A program made the translations under genes and the position numbers. The notes beneath the pieces are model-generated. The model saw only the letters and a list, made by a program, of their open reading frames with translations, was not told the origin of the DNA and did no database searches. Below, piece by piece: positions 34,340-41,818 of a stretch of 46,310 nt of DNA. The DNA comes from Pseudoalteromonas aurantia (GTDB lineage: Bacteria > Pseudomonadota > Gammaproteobacteria > Enterobacterales > Alteromonadaceae). Location of the stretch: assembly GCF_005886875.1 (NCBI RefSeq), contig NZ_PNBY01000067.1:1-46310 (forward strand), given 5' to 3'. Positions within the stretch are counted from its first letter, which is position 1. Every line of letters starts with the position of its first letter.

Positions 34340-34672
34340 ATTATTTCCTTTACATGTTGTCGTGGTTAAAAAACAAACAAATTATTATCACGAATTGAAA
34401 ATAAAACAAACACAAATTTAACTTAAGTGTAACTTTTATGGTGCTTTTTGTATTCTTATGTTTACATTTTACCACTTGTGCCTTTTTTAGAGGCGGTTTT
34501 TATGAATATACTCAAACTAAAATTGGTGTGATATTTTTCTGAACTGGTTAAATTTAAAACTTGAATATGATCCGGAAACTCCTTAATATTACCTAAAGTA
34601 ATTACTTATTCTTTTTTGTTATATAGGTGGATGCCTATATAAATTTAGTGTTTTAAAAGTGAAGGCCTGATC
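34340..34672. other. Divergent intergenic region between protease and desulfurase-fusion genes
   Basis: These 333 AT-rich nt must hold the promoters of the minus-strand protease and plus-strand fusion gene. No gene or clear hairpin is present. TATATAGG/TATATAAA-like runs near 34620-34645 are possible -10 elements for the fusion gene; I see no certain -35 box. Confidence 0.45.
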
Positions 34673-36952
34673 ATGGATAACCCAGCAGTATTGAAACAAA
34701 TTTACCTAGATGCCAATGCAACGACGCCGGTATTACCAAGCGCTGCAGCGGCTGCAGTGGAAATGATGGAAACAATGTTTGGTAATCCGAGTAGTAGCCA
34801 TACTAGTGGGTTACAAGCTAAGCAAGTTATGGATCAGGCCAGATGTAAAGCCATGAAAGTGTTAGGCGCAGGGGCTGGGCAAGTTATTTTCACCAGTGGT
34901 GCCACCGAAGGCATTCAAACCGGTATTTTGTCTGCACTATACGCGGCTAAAGCAAAGATGAATGCGGGGCAAAGTTATTCAATTTTGTATGGCGCGACCG
35001 AGCACAAAGCGGTACCTGAGTCTCTCAAACATTGGAATCGTATTTTAGAAGTTAACGCGACCATTAAAGCTATCCCGGTAGATGCGCAGGGTAAACTTGA
35101 TATGGAGTTTATTGCGAATGAAGTCTCTGATGCACTCATGGTTTGTACTATGGCTGTTAATAATGAGACGGGTGTTTACCAAGATTTATCTCTTCTTGAA
35201 CATACAATTCGTACTCATAATCCTGGTGTATATTGGATGGTCGACTGTGTTCAGGCTTTGGGAAAGACTCGACTAGAATTAGCGAATACGACGATTGATT
35301 ATGCTCCATTTAGTGGCCATAAGCTGTATGGTCCTAAAGGTATTGGATTTGTCTATATTCGAGAGGGTGCACCATTTACACCGTTTATTGCGGGTGGTGG
35401 TCAGGAAGGTGGGTTACGTTCTGGTACTGAGAACTTGCCTGGGTTAGCTGCATTGAATGTTATTTTTGATGAGTTGCTTGGGCAAGGTGGCGGTGCTTTT
35501 TCTTGTACTCAGGTGCTTAGTGAGTTCCGATCTCAGTTGTCTGCAGCGCTGAAAAGTGCTTTTCCTACGGTTGTATTTAATCATAACTTTGACAATAGCG
35601 TACCCACGACATTAAATTTTGCGATCCCTGGTTTTACATCAAAAGAAATTATGGACTTATTTGATGCGGCAAATATGCGTGTAAGCTCTGGTTCTGCATG
35701 TAGCTCAAAGGTAACTCGAAGCTTTGTATTAGATGCAATGGGGTTAGCGCCTTGGCGCAGTGAATCAGCCATAAGAATGTCATTTGGCCCAGCGGTCACA
35801 CAACAACAAATTGCAGATGCATGTGACAGAATACAGTATTGTGCGCAGGCCTTAGGGCATAGTTGCTTGGTCGATATTAATGGCGTCTCCCACGAAAGAG
35901 AAGAGTTAGATGGGTTATTACAACTCAAAGTAGGTGGCAGCTGTTGTTGGTTATATGCTGATCGGCAAAGTGGTAAAGCGATTGTTATTGACCCCCTAGT
36001 CGAGGTCCAGGAGCGATTACTGACGATACTTGAATGCCAAAAGTTGTCATTAGTCGCGGCTATAGACACGCATGGCCACGCAGACCATGTTTCGGGTAGG
36101 GTTAGTCTAGCGCAAGCACACCTCAGTGAGCAGAATTGCGATCCTTTAGGGTGGCCAACACATTGCGCTGGTATCGAAATAAATGAAAAAGTGTTGAGTT
36201 ATATCGAACTAGGTGAGCGATGTTTAGTAAAGTTGAGCACTCCAGGTCATACAGCTGATAGTATTTCGCTTGTACTATGTGATAAATCACAATTGCTTAA
36301 AGAAAAGGTGGTTCCAGAGTTTACATTTTGTGGTGATTTGATCTTAATGGGCAGCTTAGGTAGAACAAACTTCGCTACCAGTGATGCTTCAGCGATGTAT
36401 TATAGCCTCAGAAACCTTGCTGAAATTACAGGTAAACAAGGCTTGTTGTGCCCAAGTCATGACTATCACAATGAGTTTGTGACGACTTTTGATGCGGAGA
36501 TGAGCCGTAATGCATTGCTTCAGCAGGCTATTGAAGGCAGCATATCATCCGCTAATTTTGTTGAAGCAAAGACATCGCTCGATTTACATATAGATGATGT
36601 ACAGGGCGCTGAGATCATGTGTGGCGCCTTTGTAGAGTCTTGTCAAAAGGTGCGGGTGAGTGAATACGATAGTGTGGCGCTTGCAGAGCATATAGAGCAA
36701 TATAGTGATGCCACTCTCATTGATATTCGTGAACCGCATGAGTATGCGCTCAACCACGATCAATCCTTTTCAACAAATGTGCCTTTGACGCGCTTAGCCA
36801 ACTTTATTGCACAGCATCATACCAAGATGGACCAAGAACTGATTTTAGTGTGTCGTAGCGGAAGTCGTTCACATGTTGCGGCGAATGCGTTAGCACGCTT
36901 GGGGTTTAAGCATGTCGGGCATCTCAAAGGTGGGTATGCGTTGAACCATTAA
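34673..36952 (+). CDS. Cysteine desulfurase / ETHE1-like persulfide dioxygenase / rhodanese fusion
   Basis: This 759-residue protein joins three sulfur-handling enzymes. Residues 1 to about 395 are a PLP-dependent cysteine desulfurase (NifS/IscS class) with Lys217 in SGHKLYGPKG and the persulfide Cys343 in SGSACSS. Residues about 415-640 form a metallo-beta-lactamase-fold ETHE1-like domain with THGHADH (His467, His469, Asp471, His472), GHTADS, FCGDLILMGSLGRTNF and SHDY. Residues about 660-759 are a rhodanese with Cys727 in VCRSGSRS. All catalytic residues are present. Cysteine sulfur could pass to a persulfide, then be oxidised to sulfite or moved to another acceptor in one chain. PDO-rhodanese fusions are known; the added desulfurase is notable. 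It is monocistronic, followed by a hairpin. Confidence 0.92.
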   Translation: MDNPAVLKQIYLDANATTPVLPSAAAAAVEMMETMFGNPSSSHTSGLQAKQVMDQARCKAMKVLGAGAGQVIFTSGATEGIQTGILSALYAAKAKMNAGQSYSILYGATEHKAVPESLKHWNRILEVNATIKAIPVDAQGKLDMEFIANEVSDALMVCTMAVNNETGVYQDLSLLEHTIRTHNPGVYWMVDCVQALGKTRLELANTTIDYAPFSGHKLYGPKGIGFVYIREGAPFTPFIAGGGQEGGLRSGTENLPGLAALNVIFDELLGQGGGAFSCTQVLSEFRSQLSAALKSAFPTVVFNHNFDNSVPTTLNFAIPGFTSKEIMDLFDAANMRVSSGSACSSKVTRSFVLDAMGLAPWRSESAIRMSFGPAVTQQQIADACDRIQYCAQALGHSCLVDINGVSHEREELDGLLQLKVGGSCCWLYADRQSGKAIVIDPLVEVQERLLTILECQKLSLVAAIDTHGHADHVSGRVSLAQAHLSEQNCDPLGWPTHCAGIEINEKVLSYIELGERCLVKLSTPGHTADSISLVLCDKSQLLKEKVVPEFTFCGDLILMGSLGRTNFATSDASAMYYSLRNLAEITGKQGLLCPSHDYHNEFVTTFDAEMSRNALLQQAIEGSISSANFVEAKTSLDLHIDDVQGAEIMCGAFVESCQKVRVSEYDSVALAEHIEQYSDATLIDIREPHEYALNHDQSFSTNVPLTRLANFIAQHHTKMDQELILVCRSGSRSHVAANALARLGFKHVGHLKGGYALNH

Positions 36953-36972
36953 GGAGTGTTTCATATTCAATG

Positions 36973-37003
36973 TCGAGCCAAAACATGATGTGTTTGGGCT
37001 CGA
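36973..37003 (+). terminator. Likely terminator after the desulfurase fusion
   Basis: TCGAGCC and GGCTCGA form a 7-bp stem, extended after one mismatch by AAACA/TGTTT. A T-rich stretch (AAGTTTTT) follows. It could also end the convergent minus-strand gene at 37047. Confidence 0.6.
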
Positions 37004-37046
37004 TAAGTTTTTGATAGAGACTGAAAATAAGCGGTAGGTTACTCTA

Positions 37047-37457
37047 CTATTGGTTTGTTTCAGTCGCTTTCTCACGGTTTAGTAAGTGGTCCCAATGACT
37101 TGGGCTTAACTCAAATATTTTATCACTGTTGATATGTGTTGAGCTACAGACATCATGTTGCCCACTAACACTCAGTGGTAATTTTTCCGTATAAGAGCGC
37201 ATTACCAAGTTATATTGCTGTTGGAATACTACCGATTGTGGGTCTAGATACCAAGTTACTGTGGTGTCTTCGCTCAAGCAATTAGCAAATTTAGAACGTT
37301 CATTATCAACTTCTAATCGAAAATATATTGAGTGATCGCCGTCTGAGTTACCAGAACGGGTATGTACTTCACTCACAACCCCTGTTAACTCATTTTTGGC
37401 ATTGGCAGTAAAAGTAGAGACTGCCAACAATACCAGTGAATATATTTTAAGACGCAT
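37047..37457 (-). CDS. Small secreted hypothetical protein
   Basis: This 136-residue protein has a clear signal peptide (LKIYSLVLLAVSTFTANA, cleaved near residue 20). The mature part of about 115 residues has two Cys (FANCLSE and HDVCSST), which could form a disulfide. Strands such as TGVVSEVHTRSG and YFRLEVDN suggest an OB-like beta-barrel. A similar arrangement is common in small periplasmic proteins of unknown role. The ribosome site AAAGGAAT precedes the ATG. It stands alone and its function is unknown. Confidence 0.75.
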   Translation of the reverse strand: MRLKIYSLVLLAVSTFTANAKNELTGVVSEVHTRSGNSDGDHSIYFRLEVDNERSKFANCLSEDTTVTWYLDPQSVVFQQQYNLVMRSYTEKLPLSVSGQHDVCSSTHINSDKIFELSPSHWDHLLNREKATETNQ

Positions 37458-37542
37458 GCTTATTCCTTTATATTATTATTGTACCTAAGTTATAGTATAT
37501 TTAATTTATACCGTGTTGTCAGGGGGAAAGCGCGGATATATT

Positions 37543-37731
37543 TTAACTACATGCGTTAATAACTTTGTCTAAATATTCGGGATCCATGACTGCTTTACGT
37601 CGCTTTCGCTTAATGCTTCCCTTAAAGCTACTCTCGCGTTTTAGTTGATGTAAGTCCACATGCCTAAACACACTGAAGTTCCCTGCAGCTGCTCCTCTGT
37701 TTATTGGACTTTCATCTTTTCTAAAAGACAC
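37543..37731 (-). pseudogene. C-terminal remnant of an ISAs1-family transposase
   Basis: About 60 codons resemble the end of ISAs1-family (H-repeat-associated) DDE transposases: NFSVFRHVDLHQLKRESSF, then KGSIKRKRRKAVMDPEYLDKV. The family protein is about 370 residues, so over 80 per cent is missing. The remnant stops next to the IS3-type relic at 37741, which probably interrupted or replaced the rest. No functional product is expected. Confidence 0.72.
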
Positions 37732-37740
37732 ACCTAGGAC

Positions 37741-38183
37741 TGATCTGCTTTAATCAAACAGGACACTTTAATAATGGAATATAATCCAATTATTGAGGTG
37801 TTAAATGACAAAACGAGCAAACAGAAATTATACGGCTGAATTTAAGCAAGAAGCTGTGGCATTGGTAACTGAGCAAGGTTACAGCGTACCAAAAGCAGCG
37901 GCGTCTTTAGGTATCACAGATAAAATACTTTATAACTGGAAAGCTAAGTTTGAAGCTGAGCAATCTGGGACCAGTTTAAGTGCAGATGAACGAACAGAGC
38001 TGTTGAGGCTGCGCAAGGAAAATAAAGAACTCAGTACGGTATTAGAGCGAATATGGGCGATGTTGGAGCGTATATGCGCTATTACAACTTAGAGAGACTT
38101 CATACGGCAAATGGTGATCTGTCGCCAATTGAATATGAGCAAAGTTCCTTAAGAGAAGTGTCCTGATTTAGGTGCGCAGAACA
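37741..38183 (+). mobile_element. Internally deleted IS3-family element (about 440 bp)
   Basis: The ends are imperfect inverted repeats: the left one starts TGATCTGC and runs to GGACACTT (37741-37768); the right one starts AAGTGTCC and ends at 38183. About 19 of 28 positions match. Inside, the orfA start is joined to the last 35 codons of orfB (MRYYNLERLHTANGDLSPIEYE, around 38060-38163, ending at TGA 38162-38164). Most of orfB, including the catalytic DDE core, is deleted. The element cannot move by itself, but its intact ends could be mobilised in trans. No target-site duplication is evident. Confidence 0.75.
37805..38092 (+). pseudogene. IS3-family orfA, 3' truncated
   Basis: The first 78 or so residues are a typical IS3 orfA: the helix-turn-helix in NYTAEFKQEAVALVTEQGYSVPKAAASLGI, then ILYNWKAKFE and a leucine-zipper start LRLRKENKEL. 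The usual end (about 100 residues) is replaced by an out-of-frame read of the orfB tail. A DNA-binding fragment could still be made, because the start and HTH are intact. Such fragments can repress related IS elements. Confidence 0.7.
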
Positions 38184-38474
38184 TATCTACCTTAGGTATA
38201 TATGTCCGCATGAAGTGTTTGCTTGTTTTATGTTCGTGATCTCACCCTGCAAACAATTCTGAAATTGATACTGATAACTTTGTAGAAGATAAGACAATGC
38301 TTCAGCGCACAGCTCATATAGGATATTTAAAAGAGGAGAATGATAAATTTCCTTTCAAAAACAGTTTTATTAATAAAATGGATGACACACTGTGAAAAAT
38401 ACCAGAAAGAAAAGAAGATGGCGTGGGATTAGAATGAAAGTAGGTGAGACGTTATAGGTCAGTTTGGCCACCTA

Positions 38475-38933
38475 TTAGTAACCAAACTTTTTTTGTATCT
38501 TACCTAGTGCACGTTTAAACCAAGGCGCATTAGATGATGAGGTTTCGCTAGAGGCCTCTCTGTCCGTGGTTTGTGCTATTGTTTTGTCAGGTGATGCTAC
38601 CGGTGCTAGGTTGTCACCTTGTTTAGCTACTTGCTCTAACGGTAATTGCCATTGGTACCCTTTTCGAGAGAAGGTTTTGACCGCATCATCACCAAACAAT
38701 GCGCGTAAGTGCCCAATGCTTTGAAATACCATTTGATCAGATACTTTCTTCTCAGGCCATACTTTTTGCAGCAGCTCGGCTTTACTATGAATTTTTTCGG
38801 TATCAAGCAGTAATATTGCGAGTATTTGTGCATGCTTTTCTTTTATTGAGAACTTCTTCCCTGAGTTAAAGAGAATGAGGTTGTCGCAATCAAACTCAAA
38901 GTCATTAAATTTATATATCATGAAAATTATCAT
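38475..38933 (-). CDS. Short ToxR/CadC-type winged-helix protein without a membrane segment
   Basis: This 152-residue protein has an OmpR/ToxR-type winged helix (about residues 5-100), with SIKEKHAQILAILLLDTEKIHSKAELLQKVWP and VSDQMVFQSIGHLRALFGDD. A Ser/Thr-rich linker and a short basic end (WFKRALGKIQKKFGY) follow. CadC/ToxR relatives normally continue into a membrane segment and a periplasmic sensor domain. Here the chain stops where the membrane segment would begin. It may be a truncated gene next to the IS relics, or a natural soluble variant. It has no partner on its strand. The start could be ATG 38933 or ATG 38921. Confidence 0.72.
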   Translation of the reverse strand: MIIFMIYKFNDFEFDCDNLILFNSGKKFSIKEKHAQILAILLLDTEKIHSKAELLQKVWPEKKVSDQMVFQSIGHLRALFGDDAVKTFSRKGYQWQLPLEQVAKQGDNLAPVASPDKTIAQTTDREASSETSSSNAPWFKRALGKIQKKFGY

Positions 38934-39105
38934 ACCCTGTTGGGCACGTACCTTTTTTTATTTTTTTTCAGCATAACATATTCATTACAAAATCGGGATG
39001 TAAACGTGAAAAGTAATTATATTAGCCCTTAACGATATTTTATATTATTTTACAAATACGACTAAAACAATAATACATAAGCATTTAATTAATACTTTAC
39101 ACCTA

Positions 39106-39384
39106 CTACTTATCAATATGTCCAAGCATTCTATTTGGATCTAATAGGTCTCGAACTCGGCGTTTCAGTATTTTTGCTTCAGGGAATCCATTGTCTTGTT
39201 CGCGGCACCAAATCAACGTTTCATTGTAATAGATCTTAAATGTCCCTTTAGTTGAAGGCGCTAAAGCGACCTCCGCTAAGTCATCTGAAAAAGTTGAGAG
39301 TAGCTCTTGAGCAAGCCAAGCACTGCGAAGTAGCCATTGGCACAATACGCAATAGTGAACAGTGATTTTGGGTTTATGCATCAA
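39106..39384 (-). CDS. SelT/SelW/SelH-family thioredoxin-like protein
   Basis: This 92-residue protein begins with a beta strand and the redox motif CVLC (Cys12 and Cys15), followed by a helix with SAWLAQELLSTF. It then has the family features FKIYYNETLIWCREQDNGFPEAKILKRRVRDLL. These match the Rdx/SelT-W-H fold, in which the second Cys is selenocysteine in some organisms; this is the Cys form. It is cytoplasmic and thought to be a thiol oxidoreductase, though its substrate is unknown. It lies alone; nothing links it to the sulfur fusion protein 2 kb away. Confidence 0.85.
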   Translation of the reverse strand: MMHKPKITVHYCVLCQWLLRSAWLAQELLSTFSDDLAEVALAPSTKGTFKIYYNETLIWCREQDNGFPEAKILKRRVRDLLDPNRMLGHIDK

Positions 39385-40162
39385 TAAATACCTGTGGATT
39401 ATTATTTCTTATCAAAAAGTCGACTGGCAGTGAATATGCTTTTAAGTTAAATTAGCCAACAGAACGTGCAATACCAGAAAAAATATTATCTATGTGATTT
39501 CTGCACTAACTAGGCGATCGCCGCATATAGAAGACAAAGGCTGGTGGCCTTTTTTAAGTTTATCCTTTATTTTAGATAACCAGCTACAGCCTTATATTAG
39601 TCTAATTCGTTATTCGCGAATTCAAACCCGAACAGCACCACCTCTCGCTAAATTAGACTACTTTGCGTCATTAATCGACTATAATCTTTAACGATGGATA
39701 AGCTATACGTAAGACTAGGCCTAGGATTTGGGCTGCGACACGTGTAGATTCAATTTTTATGTTAGCTAATTCTTTTTAATATTGGTTTTTTTGCTCTAGA
39801 AAAAGAGCGTAACTATGTCCATATCAGATAGGTAAGCTGGTAACAGATAATTTAGGCGCTTGAATTTAGCTGTGGGCTTTTTATATTTTTAGTTGCACTG
39901 AAGATACAAGGGTGATAAGATTATCTACTTGGTTTTATAACCATGTGTAATGTCCTTTCTTACCCTGATCCAGTAAGCCAGCATTAAAAAAACGAAGCTG
40001 AATTATTGTACGGCGAACAAAAGCAAGACTCAAAACCTCGTTGCTAAAGTAAAGTCCTCTAAAACATGTTTAACATGTCGGAATATCGTCAAAACTGTAG
40101 TTAAGCTTATACTAAATTCGTTCAGCATATTGAGTCTGAACACATATTATTGTGAGTTTTCT
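39385..40162. other. Long stretch without a supported gene
   Basis: Nearly 780 nt contain only short frames; the longest (39494-39691, 65 codons) has unlikely composition and no ribosome site. GCTCT-AGAAAA-AGAGC around 39792-39808 is a small hairpin. The region follows the IS relics and may be degraded DNA. Confidence 0.45.
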
Positions 40163-40333
40163 ATGTCATATGAATACAATGGATCGATGATCCAAATTGC
40201 ACATCCAGTGCAGTCTATTTCTGTTAATAAAAGTACTGTTGTTTATGCGGACAAAACAGGAATGAAAAATACACGGTTTGCCTCAACGGGCGACGCACGT
40301 AGCTTTATTAAATGGCTAACAGCTAACAGCTAA
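40163..40333 (+). CDS. Small hypothetical protein (about 56 residues)
   Basis: A short frame from ATG 40163 (an upstream in-frame start at 40130 is less likely) encodes a soluble protein, SYEYNGSMIQIAHPVQSI and so on. It has no motif I recognise. GTGAG lies before the ATG. It ends within a 7-bp tandem repeat whose unit TAACAGC supplies the stop codon. A strong hairpin follows, which supports a real transcript. Confidence is moderate because of its size. Confidence 0.5.
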   Translation: MSYEYNGSMIQIAHPVQSISVNKSTVVYADKTGMKNTRFASTGDARSFIKWLTANS

Positions 40334-40337
40334 CAGC
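40317..40337 (+). repeat. Three tandem copies of the 7-mer TAACAGC
   Basis: TAACAGC is repeated three times without change. It spans the end of the small ORF and forms its stop codon. Because the unit is not a multiple of three, a slip of one unit would shift the frame and change the C-terminus. Confidence 0.85.
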
Positions 40338-40352
40338 TTTACCGTGAGTACG

Positions 40353-40396
40353 CGCAAAGCATTCAAACCATCTATCTTAGTTTGATAGGCTTTGCG
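40353..40396 (+). terminator. Hairpin after the small ORF, possibly bidirectional
   Basis: CGCAAAGC and GCTTTGCG form an outer 8-bp stem. TCAAAC and GTTTGA form an inner 6-bp stem, with a small internal loop between the two. The tail TTTATAA is only partly T-rich. It lies between the plus-strand small ORF and the end of minus-strand tesA, so it may end both. Confidence 0.5.
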
Positions 40397-40479
40397 TTTA
40401 TAATACCCAACGTTAAAACCCCCGATTTACTTTAAACTTCCTTATCACTTGAAATTCTCCTAAAGTTTTACATTTCTCA

Positions 40480-41106
40480 TCATTTTATACTTTTTAACCA
40501 TTTATCTATTTCTATATCCATAAAATCTCGGATTATCGGCTGAGCCTTGGCATTAGGGTGTAAATTGTCGTTTTGCATGAGTGCTTTATCAACAGCCACC
40601 TTGGTCATAAAGTAAGGCATAAAATAAGCCCCCGTCTGTTTAGCAACGGTATGATAGCTATTGGTGAACATTGAAGTATATCTAGGCCCTAAATTTGGTG
40701 GTATTTGGATTTCCATCAGTGCGACTGTCGCACCAGCTTGCGTGCTTTTGTTGACAAGTTCAGTCAGGTGATTTTTCAGTAGCTTGATAGGAAACCCGCG
40801 AATACCGTCGTTACCGCCCAGTTCTATTAATACATGGCTTGGTTCATGGACCTGTAACCAAGTGTCAATTTTTAGTAATGCATTGTCGGTTGTCTGCCCA
40901 CTGATAGCGGTATTTATTATTTCGATCGGTTTTTTTTCTTCAACGTATTTATTTTGTAACAAATTAACCCATGATTGGTCTTGTTTAAGGCCATACCCAG
41001 CACTTAAGCTGTCACCAATAAGCATTATTCTTTCTTTAGCAGTGCTAGAAAATGGCAAAAGCAGTAAGATACTAATAACCAATAGATTTAGGAACAAACG
41101 AGTCAT
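40480..41106 (-). CDS. tesA: TesA, periplasmic GDSL thioesterase/lysophospholipase
   Basis: This 208-residue GDSL/SGNH hydrolase has a signal peptide (LFLNLLVISILLLLPFSSTA). All four family blocks are present: LIGDSLSAGYG (nucleophile Ser), a Gly in block II (NTAISGQTTDN), GGNDG (Asn) and DNLHPN (Asp and His). This is the TesA arrangement. The periplasmic enzyme hydrolyses acyl-CoA thioesters and lysophospholipids. It diverges from a ybbA-like ABC gene as in E. coli. The two start codons overlap within the tetranucleotide CATG, so each gene's ribosome site and promoter must lie inside the other gene. That conserved synteny supports both calls. Confidence 0.93.
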   Translation of the reverse strand: MTRLFLNLLVISILLLLPFSSTAKERIMLIGDSLSAGYGLKQDQSWVNLLQNKYVEEKKPIEIINTAISGQTTDNALLKIDTWLQVHEPSHVLIELGGNDGIRGFPIKLLKNHLTELVNKSTQAGATVALMEIQIPPNLGPRYTSMFTNSYHTVAKQTGAYFMPYFMTKVAVDKALMQNDNLHPNAKAQPIIRDFMDIEIDKWLKSIK

Positions 41107-41818
41107 GTCAGTACTTTCTCAATTAAATGTAATTCAAGTCGAAGGATTAACCAAACGAGTGAGTACCCTCGAAGGGGACCTTATTATCCTTAGCGAAATT
41201 AATTTTTCTGTCAAGTCAGGAGAGTCGGTTGCTATTGTAGGTGCGTCAGGTTCGGGTAAGTCTACTTTATTGAGTCTACTGGCTGGGCTAGATGTTGCAA
41301 CAGAGGGCGAGATCCACCTTGATGGCGACGCCCTGAGTAAACTGGATGAAGAGCAGCGTGCGTGTATTCGAGCTGAAAAGGTGGGGTTTGTATTTCAGTC
41401 ATTTATGTTGGTGCAAAGTTTGACCGCACTGGAAAATGTCATGTTGCCTGCTGAATTGGCGGGCGATAAAAATGCGAAAGAGCAAGCTATTAGGCTTTTA
41501 AAGAAGGTTGGTTTGTCGCACCGGTTGGCGCATTATCCTTCTCAGCTCTCTGGAGGGGAGCAGCAGCGAGTTGCTATCGCACGCGCTTTTATAGGGTCTC
41601 CTAAGATATTGTTTGCTGATGAGCCTTCTGCCAACTTAGACAGTAAAAATGGCCATTTAATAGAGCGTTTACTTTTTGACTTAAATAAACAAAATGGGAC
41701 AACGCTGATTTTGGTGACACACGATGAACAGCTAGCGCAGCAATGTGAAAGGATCATTCATATTGAAGGTGGCAAACTAGAGCTGATCAGCGAAGGGAGT
41801 GCGATTAATGTGGGTTAA
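41105..41818 (+). CDS. ybbA: YbbA-like ABC transporter ATP-binding protein
   Basis: This 237-residue ATPase of the LolD/MacB type has Walker A GASGSGKST, a Q-loop FVFQSFMLV, signature LSGGEQQRVAIARA and Walker B ILFADEPSANLD. The start is ATG 41105, which overlaps the tesA start on the other strand. A longer frame from 40784 reads antisense through tesA and is not real. It partners with the FtsX-type permease encoded next, overlapping it by 11 nt. From memory, YbbA-YbbP are a conserved pair next to tesA, of uncertain function, perhaps in lipid or lipoprotein handling. Confidence 0.92.
   Translation: MSVLSQLNVIQVEGLTKRVSTLEGDLIILSEINFSVKSGESVAIVGASGSGKSTLLSLLAGLDVATEGEIHLDGDALSKLDEEQRACIRAEKVGFVFQSFMLVQSLTALENVMLPAELAGDKNAKEQAIRLLKKVGLSHRLAHYPSQLSGGEQQRVAIARAFIGSPKILFADEPSANLDSKNGHLIERLLFDLNKQNGTTLILVTHDEQLAQQCERIIHIEGGKLELISEGSAINVG

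Noticed and set aside
13501..34445. An 18-nt motif shared by the exporter promoter (13501-13518) and the protease/desulfurase intergenic region (34428-34445), 16 of 18 matches
   Set aside because: By my rough estimate about one such match is expected by chance among intergenic sequences of this amount, so it is not evidence of a shared regulator.
35581..36069. 162-residue minus-strand ORF within the desulfurase fusion
   Set aside because: It is opposite the active-site Cys343 region of a clear enzyme gene, so it is an antisense shadow.
39494..39691. 65-residue plus-strand ORF in the long gap
   Set aside because: It has no ribosome site, no family match and random-looking composition. It was not called.
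40784..41104. Long N-terminal extension of the ybbA-like protein from 40784
   Set aside because: It runs antisense through tesA. The ATPase fold begins just after ATG 41105, and synteny with E. coli supports that start.
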